64,000 bases of DNA from Asanoa sp040676615 (GTDB lineage: Bacteria > Actinomycetota > Actinomycetes > Mycobacteriales > Micromonosporaceae). Location: NCBI RefSeq assembly GCF_040676615.1, contig NZ_JBFAPI010000012.1, positions 186,001-250,000 of the forward strand, given 5' to 3'. Made by a program: the position numbers and the translations under genes. Under the pieces are notes generated by a model. It was not told where the DNA came from. It ran no database searches and worked only from the letters and a program-made list of their open reading frames with translations. How positions within the stretch are numbered: position 1 is the stretch's first letter; every line of letters starts with the position of its first letter. Shown here piece after piece: positions 43,861 to 52,539 of the stretch.

Positions 43861-44423
43861 TTCATCGGTGTGCGCCCAGCGACGCCCCGGGCGCTACCCC
43901 GAGCCGTCCGTCCGGGATGACCGCCCGGACGGGCGGCCCCCACGACCCCGCGACGGCGCCGGGCGCCGAGAGGCCTCCGCATTGGGCGATGGCGCCGAGC
44001 GCCGAGAGGCCTCCGCACTGGGCGATGGCGCCGGGCGCCGTCGGGCCTCCGCGCTACGCGACGGCGCCGGGCGCCGTCGGGCCTCCACACTGCGCGACGG
44101 CGCCGGGCGCCGACGGGCCTCCACACTGCGCGACGGCGCCGGGCGCCGACGGGCCTCCACACTGCGCGACGGCGCCGGGCGCCGACGGGCCTCCACGACG
44201 GTGTCGGGCGCCGAGACGCCTCCGCACTGCGCGACGGCGCCGGGCGCCGACGGGCCTCCACGACGGTGTCGGGCGCCGAGAGGCCTCCGCACTGGGGCGA
44301 TGGGCCGCCGGCAGGTCCGCTGTGTGCGCGGCCAGGCGGGCATGATCTCATTCGTCGCGACCGATAGGTGAACCGTTGGCCGTCCGCGCGGTACTCATCG
44401 TCATGAGAGCGATCCACGCGGAA
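43861..44423. other. Non-coding stretch dominated by a 36-bp minisatellite
   Basis: 563 bases between the serine hydrolase and the phosphoesterase. Several long reading frames cross it, but they are produced by the repeat. Apart from the array at 43950-44295 I see no gene. Confidence 0.6.
43950..44295. repeat. 36-bp tandem repeat array (minisatellite)
   Basis: Units starting GCGACGGCGCCGGGCGCCG begin at 43950, 43986, 44022, 44058, 44094, 44130 and 44166, an exact 36-bp period. Two 65-bp higher-order units (44166-44230, 44231-44295) end the array, each made of a shortened unit and a diverged half. Every copy contains GGCGCC pairs that could fold. Confidence 0.9.
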
Positions 44424-44915
44424 CTAGAGCCGGTGCAGGGCGACGTCGGTCAGCGCGCCGTTGGTGATCTCGGCGGTCATGAAGGTGTGGTGGGGCTGGC
44501 GGCGGCGGTCGGTGGGTGAGCCCGGGTTGAGCAGGCGCAGGCCGCCCGGCGCCGTGGTGTCCCACGGGATGTGCGAGTGGCCGAAGATCAGCACGTCGGT
44601 GTCCGGGAAGCGGGCGGCGCAGCGCGCCTCCCGGCCGGTCGCCTGGCCGGTCTCGTGCACCACGGCCAGGCGCAGGCCGTCGAGGGTCTCGTGGGCCACC
44701 TCGGGCAGCCTCGCGCGCAGCGCCGGGCCGTCGTTGTTGCCGTAGACGCCGATCAGCCGGCGCGACCGCGCTTCGAGTTGGTCCAGGAGGTCGACCTCGA
44801 CCCAGTCGCCGGCATGCACCACCACGTCGGCCTCGTCAACGATCATCCATAGTGGAGCAGGGAGGTCTTTCGCCCGCTTGGGCAGGTGAGTGTCCGACAT
44901 GATGACGACCAGCAC
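44424..44915 (-). CDS. YfcE/MJ0936-type metallophosphoesterase
   Basis: 163 residues from GTG 44915. Metal ligands: IMSDTHL, HAGDWVEVDLL, VYGNNDGP, VVHETGQ and the C-terminal GHSHIPW with LLNPGSPTDRR, which is the standard calcineurin-like pattern of small YfcE-type phosphodiesterases. The substrate is unknown. It is divergent from the 113-residue gene. Confidence 0.9.
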   Translation of the reverse strand: MLVVIMSDTHLPKRAKDLPAPLWMIVDEADVVVHAGDWVEVDLLDQLEARSRRLIGVYGNNDGPALRARLPEVAHETLDGLRLAVVHETGQATGREARCAARFPDTDVLIFGHSHIPWDTTAPGGLRLLNPGSPTDRRRQPHHTFMTAEITNGALTDVALHRL

Positions 44916-44975
44916 ACCCCAAACGCTAACCCGCGCCACTGTGCGGTGGGGCGGCACATGTGTCATGGTCGATAG

Positions 44976-45317
44976 GTGAGCACCAATGACTACGCCCGGC
45001 CCGAGGCGCCCGTGCACTGGGTGGCCGACGGCATGCCCCGGGTCGAGGTGGCCAACCAGTTCCTGGCCCAACTCGACCACTGCGGCGGCACTCCCGACCA
45101 GGTCGTGCTGACGCTCGGCCAGGCGATCGACGCGGGTACCCCACCCACGGTGCTCTCGGCGCTCCCGATCGGCCGCTACGGCCTGACCCCCGCCCGCCTA
45201 GACGAACTGATCATGGTGCTGCTCAACGCCCGCCAGGATCTCCTCGGCCTGACGGAACCCATCGGCCCCGGCGAGCCGGCACGCCCGGTCGTCACCGAAC
45301 TCCGCGAAACCGGCTAG
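44976..45317 (+). CDS. Hypothetical protein
   Basis: 113 residues from GTG 44976. It is hydrophilic, mostly helical, with no membrane segment; the middle contains TPDQVVLTLGQAIDAG and ALPIGRYGLTPARLDELI. No family recognised. Confidence 0.65.
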   Translation: MSTNDYARPEAPVHWVADGMPRVEVANQFLAQLDHCGGTPDQVVLTLGQAIDAGTPPTVLSALPIGRYGLTPARLDELIMVLLNARQDLLGLTEPIGPGEPARPVVTELRETG

Positions 45318-45404
45318 CCGGGCGCTCCGGCCGAACGGCAGCCCGCCCCCGCGCTGGCTAAACCGGGTCGCGGTCCGGGACGGTGACGGCTAGCGTCACG
45401 GGCC

Positions 45405-46622
45405 GTGACTCGCTTCGCCCGGCTGGTTCTCGTGGATGGTGACGGCTCGCCCCTGGGGGTGCTGCCGGCCTATCCGGTGGCGGTGCCCTGGTGGCAGGAA
45501 GCCGCCGACGTCGTCGACGGTGCGCGGGTGCACTTCGGGATCGACGTCACCGTCCTGCGGCTGCTCAGCGCCGATCGGCCGACGATGCCCGGTGGCACGG
45601 TGACCTATGTGGCCGAGTGCGCCAACCCGCCGAAGGTGCTCGTGCCGCTGGCCGAGGCCGGTGTCGACATCGACGCGGTGACGGCGCCCGCGAAGAACCG
45701 GGCGCCCTACGCCCGGCCGGGCGGGCCCGACGCCAGCATCCGATGGGCCACCGAACGCCTCACCGACCTGGGCTGGGCCGGCCTCACCGCTCACCAGCAC
45801 CGCACCTGGAACCTGTCGGCCATCTGGCGGCTCGACGCCGACGGCGGGCACCAGGCCTGGCTCAAACAGGTGCCGCACTTCTTCCGGCACGAGGGCGCCG
45901 TGCTGCGCTGGCTGGGCGAGCACGCGGCCGGGCGGGCACCGCGGCTGATCGGCGAAGGCGACGAAGGCCGCCTGCTGCTCGCCCACGTGCCGGGCGAAGA
46001 CTGGTACGACGCCGACGTCCAAGGCCGCCACCGGATCGGCGTGATCGCACACGGCATCCAGGTCACCGCCGCACAGGACCTCGACGCGCTGGTCGCGGCC
46101 GGCCTGCCCGACCACCGCGGCCCGCGGCTGGCCCACTGGATCCGCACGATGCTCGCGCCGCACCTGCCCGCCGTCGACGACGTCCTTCCCGACCTCGACG
46201 AGCGCCTCGCCAAAGCCGAAGCCGACGCGTGTGGATTGCCGGACACCCTCGTGCACGGCGACCTGCACCCGGGCAACACCCGGGTCAGCGGCGACGACGA
46301 GCCAACCGTGATCGACTGGGGTGACGCGTTCGCCGGCAGCCCGGTGTTCGACATCCTGCGGCTCACCGAGAGCGTCAGCGACGCCGAGGCAACCGGCCTG
46401 CGGGCGGCCTGGTCCGCGCGCTGGCGCGCCGACGTCCCCGGGTGCGACCCTGACGCGGCGATCGCCGCGCTGCGGCCCGTGGCCGCGTTGCGGTCGGCCG
46501 CCGTCTACGCCAATTTCCTGGCCAACATCGAGCAATCGGAGCACCCCTACCACGCGGCCGACGTGCCGCGGTGCCTTCGAGAGGCGCGGCAGGCGGCCGG
46601 GCGGCATACCGTAGGTGCATGA
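45405..46622 (+). CDS. Aminoglycoside phosphotransferase-like kinase with Nudix-like N-terminal domain
   Basis: 405 residues from GTG 45405. The C-terminal 270 residues are an APH-family kinase: catalytic loop HGDLHPGN and metal Asp in VIDWGDAFAGSP. The N-terminal 110 residues (LVLVDGDGSPLGVLPAY, VVDGARVHFGIDV) resemble a degraded Nudix domain without a clear Nudix box. It is unlikely to be a drug-resistance enzyme. It is coupled by ATGA to the isoaspartate methyltransferase-like gene. Confidence 0.8.
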   Translation: MTRFARLVLVDGDGSPLGVLPAYPVAVPWWQEAADVVDGARVHFGIDVTVLRLLSADRPTMPGGTVTYVAECANPPKVLVPLAEAGVDIDAVTAPAKNRAPYARPGGPDASIRWATERLTDLGWAGLTAHQHRTWNLSAIWRLDADGGHQAWLKQVPHFFRHEGAVLRWLGEHAAGRAPRLIGEGDEGRLLLAHVPGEDWYDADVQGRHRIGVIAHGIQVTAAQDLDALVAAGLPDHRGPRLAHWIRTMLAPHLPAVDDVLPDLDERLAKAEADACGLPDTLVHGDLHPGNTRVSGDDEPTVIDWGDAFAGSPVFDILRLTESVSDAEATGLRAAWSARWRADVPGCDPDAAIAALRPVAALRSAAVYANFLANIEQSEHPYHAADVPRCLREARQAAGRHTVGA

Positions 46623-47758
46623 CCGACGTGTCCGCCCTCCGCGAGCGTCTGGTCGACGTGCTGCGCGACGACGGCGGTCTCACCCGTGACGACCTGATCC
46701 AGGCCTTCGCCAGCGTCCCGCGCGAACTCTTTCTCGCGGACGGCTTCCATCTCGGCGATGCCGGGTTCCTGCGGCCGGGCGACGAGGGGTTCCTGGCCGG
46801 CGCTTACCGCAACGACGCCCTGGTGACCAAGTTCGACAACGGGCGGCCGGTCAGCTCGTCGAGCCAACCGTCCCTGATGGCGTTGATGATCGAGGAACTG
46901 AGCATCGCGCCGGGGATGCGGGTGTTGGAGATCGGCGCGGGGACCGGTTACAACGCGGCGTTGATGGCCCACATCGGAGCCGACGTGACCAGCGTCGACG
47001 TGCAGCCCGACGTGGCCGCGCGGGCGGCACGGGCACTGCGGGAAGCGGGCGTGACCGGCGCGCGGGTCCGGGTCGGCGACGGCTACCTCGGTGATCCCAG
47101 CGGCGCGCCCTACGACCGGATCATCGTGACCGTCGGCATCACCGGGGTCTCGCCGCACTGGCTGGCCCAACTGGTGCCGGGCGGGCTGATGCTGGCACCC
47201 GTCGCCCACGCCGGCAACAACCCCGTCCTGCGGGTGTGGGCCGAGGCCGCCCGGCGTCGCGCCGAGCCGGGCTGGCCGGCGACCGACGACGTCTGGGCCG
47301 ACGGGGTGTGCGGCGCGGGCTTCATGGCGGCGGCCGGGCCGCTGGCGGCGCGCTATCCGTGGGCGCATCCGGACCCGATCCGGGTGCCCGACGGCGTCAC
47401 GGCCTCGGTGCAGATCCCGCCGCGCTGGCCCCAGGCCCTCGACGGGCTGCGCTACCACGACCTGTGGTTCGCGGTCGGAGCTTGGGACCGGCGGGCGACC
47501 GGCGGCCCGTTCGACGGCGGGTCGGGCTGCGTGCTGGTCGACGAGACCCGCGCCGGCGGCGCGGCGATCCGGGCCGACGGCTCGATCCTCGCGGCCGGCG
47601 AGCACGCCGCCGAGTACGCCGACGACGCCGGCATCCTGCTCGACCGCTGGCTCGACGCGGGCCGGCCGGGCATCGAGCGATGGCGGGCCCCGCTGGTGCT
47701 CGCCGGCGACCCGGCCGCGCCGATCTACGTACCCCGGGAATGGTCCTTGATCCGTTAA
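46619..47758 (+). CDS. Protein-L-isoaspartate O-methyltransferase-like protein
   Basis: 379 residues from ATG 46619, overlapping the kinase stop by 4 bases. PCMT features: N-terminal FASVPRELFL, the motif SQPSLMALM, SAM-binding VLEIGAGTGYNAALMA and VTVGITGVSPHWLAQL. The C-terminal 180 residues are an extension beyond the usual 210-residue PCMT, as in actinobacterial forms linked to peptide modification. Its last bases overlap the convergent phospholipase D gene. Confidence 0.85.
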   Translation: MTDVSALRERLVDVLRDDGGLTRDDLIQAFASVPRELFLADGFHLGDAGFLRPGDEGFLAGAYRNDALVTKFDNGRPVSSSSQPSLMALMIEELSIAPGMRVLEIGAGTGYNAALMAHIGADVTSVDVQPDVAARAARALREAGVTGARVRVGDGYLGDPSGAPYDRIIVTVGITGVSPHWLAQLVPGGLMLAPVAHAGNNPVLRVWAEAARRRAEPGWPATDDVWADGVCGAGFMAAAGPLAARYPWAHPDPIRVPDGVTASVQIPPRWPQALDGLRYHDLWFAVGAWDRRATGGPFDGGSGCVLVDETRAGGAAIRADGSILAAGEHAAEYADDAGILLDRWLDAGRPGIERWRAPLVLAGDPAAPIYVPREWSLIR

Positions 47759-49317
47759 AAGGTGCCGCGCAGCCGCTGCCGCAGCGGGCGCCCGTCCGGG
47801 TCGTAGACCAGGCGGTAGAGCGGTATAGCCCAGAGCCGCGTACGCAGCGGCAGGCGTTCCGGCGTGTGCGGGCGCAACCGGCCAGGCGGCCGCGGGCCGA
47901 CGCGACCCGCCCGGTGCCAGCTCTCCAGCGCCGCGGCCGAGGCGGTCATGGCGGCAACCGCCGCCGCGGGATCGATCGGCGCGGAGTCGGCGTCCAGGTG
48001 CTCGGCCATCAGCCGCAGCCGCAGATCGCGGGCGTAGACGCGGGCGCCGTCACCCAGGCCGCCGGGATCCAACGGAGCCCGCTCGTCCAACGTCGAGTCC
48101 AGGACCGCGCAGGACAGCTCACTGTCGTGCGTCCACGAACGACGGTTGAGGTTGTCCGAACCGACACTCGCCCACACGTCGTCGATGACACACACCTTCG
48201 CGTGTACGTACACCGGCGTCCCGGAATGATTTTCCAGGTCGAAGACGTGCACCCGGTCGGGCGCCGCCTCGCGGCACAGCCGCAGGGCGATTTCCCGGCC
48301 GACCTGGTTGGGCGGCAGCGCCAGCCGGCCGTCGAGGTCGGGATGGCGCGGCACCACCGCGATCAGGTGCAGGTCGGGGTTGTCGCGCAGGGCCCGGGCG
48401 AACAGCCGGGCCACCTCGGTCGACCACAGATACTGGTCTTCGAGGTAGATCAACCGGCGGGCCCGGCGGACCGCCTTGGCATAGCCGCGCGCGACCGTGC
48501 GCTCCCCGTCGGGTGCGAACGGATAGCGGGGCCGGACGGCCGGATAGGTGCGCAGCACCTGCACCGCGTGCGGGCCGGCGGCCGGGGGTACGGGCGGGCG
48601 CGCCGGCAAGGGGTCGGCGTTCAGGTCGGCGTGGCTCAGCCGGTCGCGCAGTTGGGCCAGCGGCTTCTCGGTGTCCAGCGGCGTCGGGTCGTCCCAGCGC
48701 TCCCGGAACACCCGGTCGAGCACGTCGACCACCGGCCCGCGCAGCTTGAGTTGGACGTCGTGCCAGGGCGGCCGCTCCCCGTAGGCCCGGGACATCGTCA
48801 CCGGCTGCGGGTCGCCCAGGTGCCGGGCGTCGTCGCGGCGGCTGTGGCAGAGATCGATGCCACCCGCGTAGGCCACGTCACCACCCGGGCGCCGGATCAC
48901 CACCATCTTCTGGTGGTGTGAGCCGCCCCGCCGGACCCGCTGGTCGAGCAGCACCTCGCCGCCAGCGGCCTCGACCATGTCGCCCAGGTGCCGGTTCTCC
49001 TCCTCGCTGTATTGCAGCTTGTCGAGGTGGGAGCGCCACATCAGACCCTTGACGACCACGCCCCGCTCGGCGGCGGCCGCGAACAGGCCGGCGACGGTCG
49101 GGCCGTCGGGCAGCAGCCGTTCGTCGGGGTCGCCGCGCCAGTCCGTGAAAAAGAGATGATCGCCTTTCTCGAGGGCATCGACGGTACGCGCGAGGTCGGC
49201 GAAGTAGGTCGCTCCGTGAACCAACGGCTCACATCGGTTGCCTTCGCTCCAGTTGGGTAGGTCCGAGGCGGGATTGCCGCGCTCCGACCTGGTGAGAAAC
49301 CAGTCCTCCATCGGCAT
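47755..49317 (-). CDS. Phospholipase D-family protein
   Basis: 520 residues from ATG 49317; an in-frame ATG two codons later is equally possible. It has two HKD motifs, HHQKMVVI (His135, Lys137) and HAKVCVIDD (His372, Lys374), each followed by a GS/GG element (GGID; VGSDNLNRRS). No signal peptide is visible. Both catalytic pairs are intact, so it should be active on phosphodiesters such as phospholipids or cardiolipin precursors. Confidence 0.88.
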   Translation of the reverse strand: MPMEDWFLTRSERGNPASDLPNWSEGNRCEPLVHGATYFADLARTVDALEKGDHLFFTDWRGDPDERLLPDGPTVAGLFAAAAERGVVVKGLMWRSHLDKLQYSEEENRHLGDMVEAAGGEVLLDQRVRRGGSHHQKMVVIRRPGGDVAYAGGIDLCHSRRDDARHLGDPQPVTMSRAYGERPPWHDVQLKLRGPVVDVLDRVFRERWDDPTPLDTEKPLAQLRDRLSHADLNADPLPARPPVPPAAGPHAVQVLRTYPAVRPRYPFAPDGERTVARGYAKAVRRARRLIYLEDQYLWSTEVARLFARALRDNPDLHLIAVVPRHPDLDGRLALPPNQVGREIALRLCREAAPDRVHVFDLENHSGTPVYVHAKVCVIDDVWASVGSDNLNRRSWTHDSELSCAVLDSTLDERAPLDPGGLGDGARVYARDLRLRLMAEHLDADSAPIDPAAAVAAMTASAAALESWHRAGRVGPRPPGRLRPHTPERLPLRTRLWAIPLYRLVYDPDGRPLRQRLRGTF

Positions 49318-49483
49318 CCTTGGGGCTTTTCCCAGGTCGCTCGATGTTCACACCCGGCGCGCACGCTCGGGGACGGCAGGACACGTTGACACAGAACTTA
49401 CGACGCTGGCGCGAAACCGCGATTTCTCTCCGCAACGGCGCGCCTACCGTCATTGTCGAAGGACGGCAGGTAAGGAGGCCCCG
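49318..49483. other. Divergent intergenic region
   Basis: About 165 bases between the phospholipase D start and the 43-residue gene. It holds TTGACA at 49386-49391 but no matching -10 at normal spacing. No gene seen. Confidence 0.3.
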
Positions 49484-49615
49484 ATGAGCAGCGAGATCAT
49501 CTCCCCCGAGTCGGAAAGCCGCACCCGGGAAGCCAACAGCGAACAGGGTCTGCTCCTCGCCGTACTCATAATGGTGATCCTGGGTGTGATCGCGATCTTT
49601 TTAGTAACCGCTTAG
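49484..49615 (+). CDS. 43-residue single-helix membrane protein
   Basis: A small ORF from ATG 49484 with an excellent ribosome site (TAAGGAGG, 5 bases away). The polar N-terminal half (MSSEIISPESESRTRE) precedes one membrane helix (LLLAVLIMVILGVIAIFLV) that ends at the stop, a C-tail anchor layout. A strong terminator follows. Function unknown. Confidence 0.7.
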   Translation: MSSEIISPESESRTREANSEQGLLLAVLIMVILGVIAIFLVTA

Positions 49616-49622
49616 AGCAGAG

Positions 49623-49665
49623 GGCCGCGCGCTCCGGACGGGGGGACGGCCGGAGCGCGCGGGCC
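49623..49665. terminator. 13-bp hairpin between convergent genes
   Basis: CCGCGCGCTCCGG (49625-49637) pairs perfectly with CCGGAGCGCGCGG (49650-49662), extended by GG/CC. It serves the 43-residue gene and the pirin gene from the other side. Confidence 0.8.
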
Positions 49666-49670
49666 TCGTC

Positions 49671-50660
49671 TCAGGGGCGGTCGCCCTCGCCCGCGGAGTG
49701 CGGGAGGCGGGCCGCCGGGATGACGCCGAGGCGACCGGCCTGGTAGTCCTCGAACGCCTGCATCAGCTCGGCCCGGGTGTTCATCACGAACGGGCCGTAG
49801 TGTGCGACCGGCTCACGGATCGGCTCGCCGCCCATGATGTAGAGGTCGAGCGCGGGGGTGTGCGAGTCCTGCTGCAGGTCGGCGGTGAAGCGCAGCGCGT
49901 CGCCGGGGCCGTGCACCGCGAGCTGGCCGGTGTGGATCGGGCGCTTGTCGGCGCCGACCGTGCCCCGGCCGCCGAGCACGTAGAGCAGGGCGTTGAAGTC
50001 GGCCCGCCAGGGAAGCTGGACCTCGGCACCCGGCTGCACCGTCACGTGGGTGATGGTGATCGGGGTGTGCGTGCTGCCCGGGCCGGCGTGGCCGTCGATC
50101 TCACCGGCGATCACCCGGACCAGCGCGCCGCCGTCGGGGGTGGTCAGCAGGGCCGACTCCTTGCCGCGGATGTCCTGGTAGCGCGGCGGGTTCATCTTCT
50201 TGGCGCGGGGCAGGTTGACCCAGAGCTGCAGGCCGTGGAACAGGCCGCCGCTCATCACGAGGTGCTCCGGCGGCGCCTCGATGTGCAGCAGGCCGGAGCC
50301 CGCCGTCATCCACTGGGTGTCGCCGTTGGTGATCGTGCCGCCGCCGCCGTTGGAGTCCTGGTGGTCGAAGATGCCGTCGATGATGTAGGTCACCGTCTCG
50401 AACCCGCGGTGCGGGTGCCACGGCGTTCCCTTCGGCTCACCGGGCGCGTAGTCGACCTCGCCCATCTGGTCGAGGTGGATGAACGGGTCGAGGTCGCTCA
50501 GGGCCACACCGGCGAAGGAGCGGCGGACCGGGAAGCCCTCGCCCTCGAAGCCGCTCGGCGCGGTGGTCAGCGACTTGACCGGGCGGAAAGCCGTGGTGGC
50601 CGGGTCGAGCTTGGGCAGGCGGGGCAGGACGAGGACGTCTTCGACGGTGACGGCTGGCAT
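49671..50660 (-). CDS. Pirin-family protein (bicupin)
   Basis: 329 residues from ATG 50660. The pirin metal motif HPHRGFETVTY is present, followed by DTQWMTAGSGLLHIE, the second conserved pirin stretch, and a C-terminal cupin. Pirins are iron- or copper-binding proteins, some with quercetinase activity. It lies 10 bases downstream of a MarR regulator, which is likely to control it. Confidence 0.92.
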   Translation of the reverse strand: MPAVTVEDVLVLPRLPKLDPATTAFRPVKSLTTAPSGFEGEGFPVRRSFAGVALSDLDPFIHLDQMGEVDYAPGEPKGTPWHPHRGFETVTYIIDGIFDHQDSNGGGGTITNGDTQWMTAGSGLLHIEAPPEHLVMSGGLFHGLQLWVNLPRAKKMNPPRYQDIRGKESALLTTPDGGALVRVIAGEIDGHAGPGSTHTPITITHVTVQPGAEVQLPWRADFNALLYVLGGRGTVGADKRPIHTGQLAVHGPGDALRFTADLQQDSHTPALDLYIMGGEPIREPVAHYGPFVMNTRAELMQAFEDYQAGRLGVIPAARLPHSAGEGDRP

Positions 50661-50670
50661 GGCTGTTCTC

Positions 50671-51144
50671 CTAACGGGACTGCGCTCGGGCGGCGATCAG
50701 CCGCTCGCCCAAGCGGGTGAAGATCGTGTTGAGCTCGGCGAGCTCGGCGTCGTCCAGCGCGTCGACGAAGTGCCGGCGCACGGAGCGCAGGTGGTGGGGT
50801 GCGGCTTCGCGCAGGGCGCTCAGCCCGGCCTCGGTGAGCACGGCCTCGCTGCCGCGCCGGTCGTCGGGACAGGGCTGCCGGGCGACCAGGCCGCGCTTCT
50901 CCATCGTGCCCACGTGGTAGGTGAGGCGGCTGGGGGAAAAGATCAGCTTGTTGGCGAGCTCGCCCATCCGGAGCCGCTGCCGCGGCGCCTCGGAGAGCAG
51001 CACCAGCACGTGGTAGTCGGCGAAGCTCAGCTCGCTCGTCTCCCGCAGGTCGTCTTCGAGCTGGGTCAGCAAGCGCTGGCTCGACTCGATGACGGCACGC
51101 CAGGCGGCCATCTCTGTTGGGGTCAACGACCGCACGTCGCTCAT
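50671..51144 (-). CDS. MarR-family transcriptional regulator
   Basis: 157 residues from ATG 51144 with GGAGG upstream. The winged-helix part reads LRMGELANKLIFSPSRLTYHVGTMEKRGLV and has the wing DDRRGSEAVLTEAG, typical of MarR. It lies directly upstream of the pirin gene in the same direction. A near-palindromic site at 51169-51180 just before it is the probable operator, suggesting autoregulation and control of the divergent DUF1684 gene. Confidence 0.92.
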   Translation of the reverse strand: MSDVRSLTPTEMAAWRAVIESSQRLLTQLEDDLRETSELSFADYHVLVLLSEAPRQRLRMGELANKLIFSPSRLTYHVGTMEKRGLVARQPCPDDRRGSEAVLTEAGLSALREAAPHHLRSVRRHFVDALDDAELAELNTIFTRLGERLIAARAQSR

Positions 51145-51168
51145 CACACCTCCGACCGTACTAGGTCT

Positions 51169-51180
51169 TTCAAATTCGAA
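51169..51180. promoter_or_regulatory. Candidate MarR operator
   Basis: TTCAAATTCGAA is a 10/12 palindrome of the AT-rich type bound by MarR proteins. It lies between the regulator and the divergent DUF1684 gene, where it could affect both. Confidence 0.5.
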
Positions 51181-51221
51181 CAACTAAGTCGGGCGGGGTT
51201 TCATTCCCTAGGCTGGGTGAT

Positions 51222-51821
51222 GTGGATGACCTTGATCTGGCCGACTGGCGCGAGCGGGTGGCCGCCCTCTATCTCTCCGACGCCGACCTCAGCGGGTTCC
51301 GCGACGGGCGGGACGCCATGTTCGCGACGCACCCCCAGTCGCCGATCCCGGCGGACGAGCGGCCGGCGTTCCAGGGCCTGCACTATTTCGACGAGAACCC
51401 GGACGCTGTCGTCGAGGTCCCGGTGCGACCGGCCACCGGCGGCGAGCGGATCGACACCGGCGGCCCGGACGGCGTGGTGAGCTACCGGCGCGCCGGGATC
51501 GCCGAAACGCCGTGGGGGCCGCTGACGCTCTGGTGGATCGAGGCGTACGGCGGCGGCCTGTTCCTGCCCTTCCGCGACGGCACCGCCGGCCCGCGCACCT
51601 ACGGCGGCGGCCGCTACCTGACCGACACGGTCAAGGGCACGTTCGGCCGCGGCCTGGTGCTGCTCGGCTCCGATCGGGTGCGGCTCGACTTCAACTACGC
51701 CTACAACCCGAGCTGCGCGTACGACGACCGCTGGGCCTGCCCGCTCGCGCCGGAGGAGAACCGCCTGGCCGCGCCGATCGAGGCGGGGGAACTGAACTAC
51801 CACAGCAGCGCCGCGGGCTAG
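51222..51821 (+). CDS. DUF1684 protein, C-terminus altered by repeat-bounded insertion
   Basis: 199 residues from GTG 51222. The family end motif FNYAYNPSCAYDDRWACPL and ENRLAAPIEAGEL is present. The 101 bases at 51703-51803 are repeated exactly at 52727-52827, where they are followed directly by a stop (ELNYH then TGA). Here they instead continue with SSAAG and stop. So the present C-terminus probably derives from inserted DNA and the original end lies about 1 kb downstream. Function of DUF1684 is unknown. Confidence 0.85.
   Translation: MDDLDLADWRERVAALYLSDADLSGFRDGRDAMFATHPQSPIPADERPAFQGLHYFDENPDAVVEVPVRPATGGERIDTGGPDGVVSYRRAGIAETPWGPLTLWWIEAYGGGLFLPFRDGTAGPRTYGGGRYLTDTVKGTFGRGLVLLGSDRVRLDFNYAYNPSCAYDDRWACPLAPEENRLAAPIEAGELNYHSSAAG
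51703..51803 (+). repeat. 101-bp direct repeat, left copy
   Basis: Identical to 52727-52827 and inside the DUF1684 gene. The sequences outside the identity differ at once on both sides. Confidence 0.95.
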
Positions 51822-51889
51822 CTGTCCTAACGGCCAACGTCGTTGCCCTCGGAAATCTCACTACTCCGCCCGGCCTCTCAACGCATGCT

Positions 51890-52186
51890 TTACTCCGCGT
51901 CCCGCTGATCCTCCGCCGCGCGCCGCTGGGCGGTCAGCTCTTCGCGAATGGCGCGCAACTCCCCGAGAATGGCCAGCTGGATCCATTGCGGTTCCAGCTC
52001 ATCAGTGCCGATCCATGCTTCTTTCCAGATCTTCCATCGGGCGCCCGTGGTTCGGGTCTTTCGAGCGATCCGGTCACTCAGGTCGATCAGCTTCTCGGTT
52101 CCGGCCGCGTTCAGCGGGGCTTGCTGCTCACGCTCGGCCGCGCGCTGTCGTTCGGCCGCGTCATGAAGGTTCTCGCGCCATCCCAT
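51890..52186 (-). CDS. Hypothetical 98-residue protein in the repeat-bounded insert
   Basis: From ATG 52186 (GGGGA upstream). It is highly charged and helical (AERQRAAEREQQAPLNAAG; AILGELRAIREELTAQRRAA), with a tryptophan-rich centre (WKIWKEAWIG). No domain recognised. It lies wholly inside the inserted segment, so it was likely acquired with it. Confidence 0.6.
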   Translation of the reverse strand: MGWRENLHDAAERQRAAEREQQAPLNAAGTEKLIDLSDRIARKTRTTGARWKIWKEAWIGTDELEPQWIQLAILGELRAIREELTAQRRAAEDQRDAE

Positions 52187-52414
52187 TTTCGTCCCCGGTC
52201 AGTCGCCGAACTGAGCCGTAAACTCAGTCTTGATCAAGATCGCATTCGATCAGATCAGTTCGCCCGAGGCAAGATCACGACTCTGCCTCGGAAGGCCGCG
52301 ATGCAACGGCATTTGCGTGCTTGTTGGTGGGGTGCCGGCGGGACCGCGGGCGTGTCATTTCGTCGGGCGTGTCGTGGTGGAGCTGGGCGGTCTGTCGTCC
52401 CGTACATGCCTGCA

Positions 52415-52443
52415 CATGTACGTACATGCTCGAGCATGTACGT
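52415..52443. promoter_or_regulatory. Overlapping perfect palindromes with the CATGTAC motif
   Basis: CATGTACGTACATG (52415-52428) and a 24-base palindrome, ACGTACATGCTC followed by its complement (52420-52443), overlap; another GTACATG lies at 52402-52408. They look like operator or partition-type sites. No cognate protein is identified. Confidence 0.55.
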
Positions 52444-52539
52444 AGCCGGGGAGAGGTCCCCTCGTCGGGCGACACGCCCGACTGCGCAACACGCCGGAGC
52501 CAACGCTGTTCTGGACGTGCCGACCACATCCCTGATCAA

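Noticed and set aside
43868..44371. Long open frames across the minisatellite, on both strands
   Set aside because: Frames stay open because the 36-bp unit lacks stops in several frames; they encode only repeated low-complexity motifs and have no ribosome site.
45405..46622. Aminoglycoside resistance gene
   Set aside because: Only the kinase fold supports it; the N-terminal domain and coupling to a methyltransferase suggest another role.
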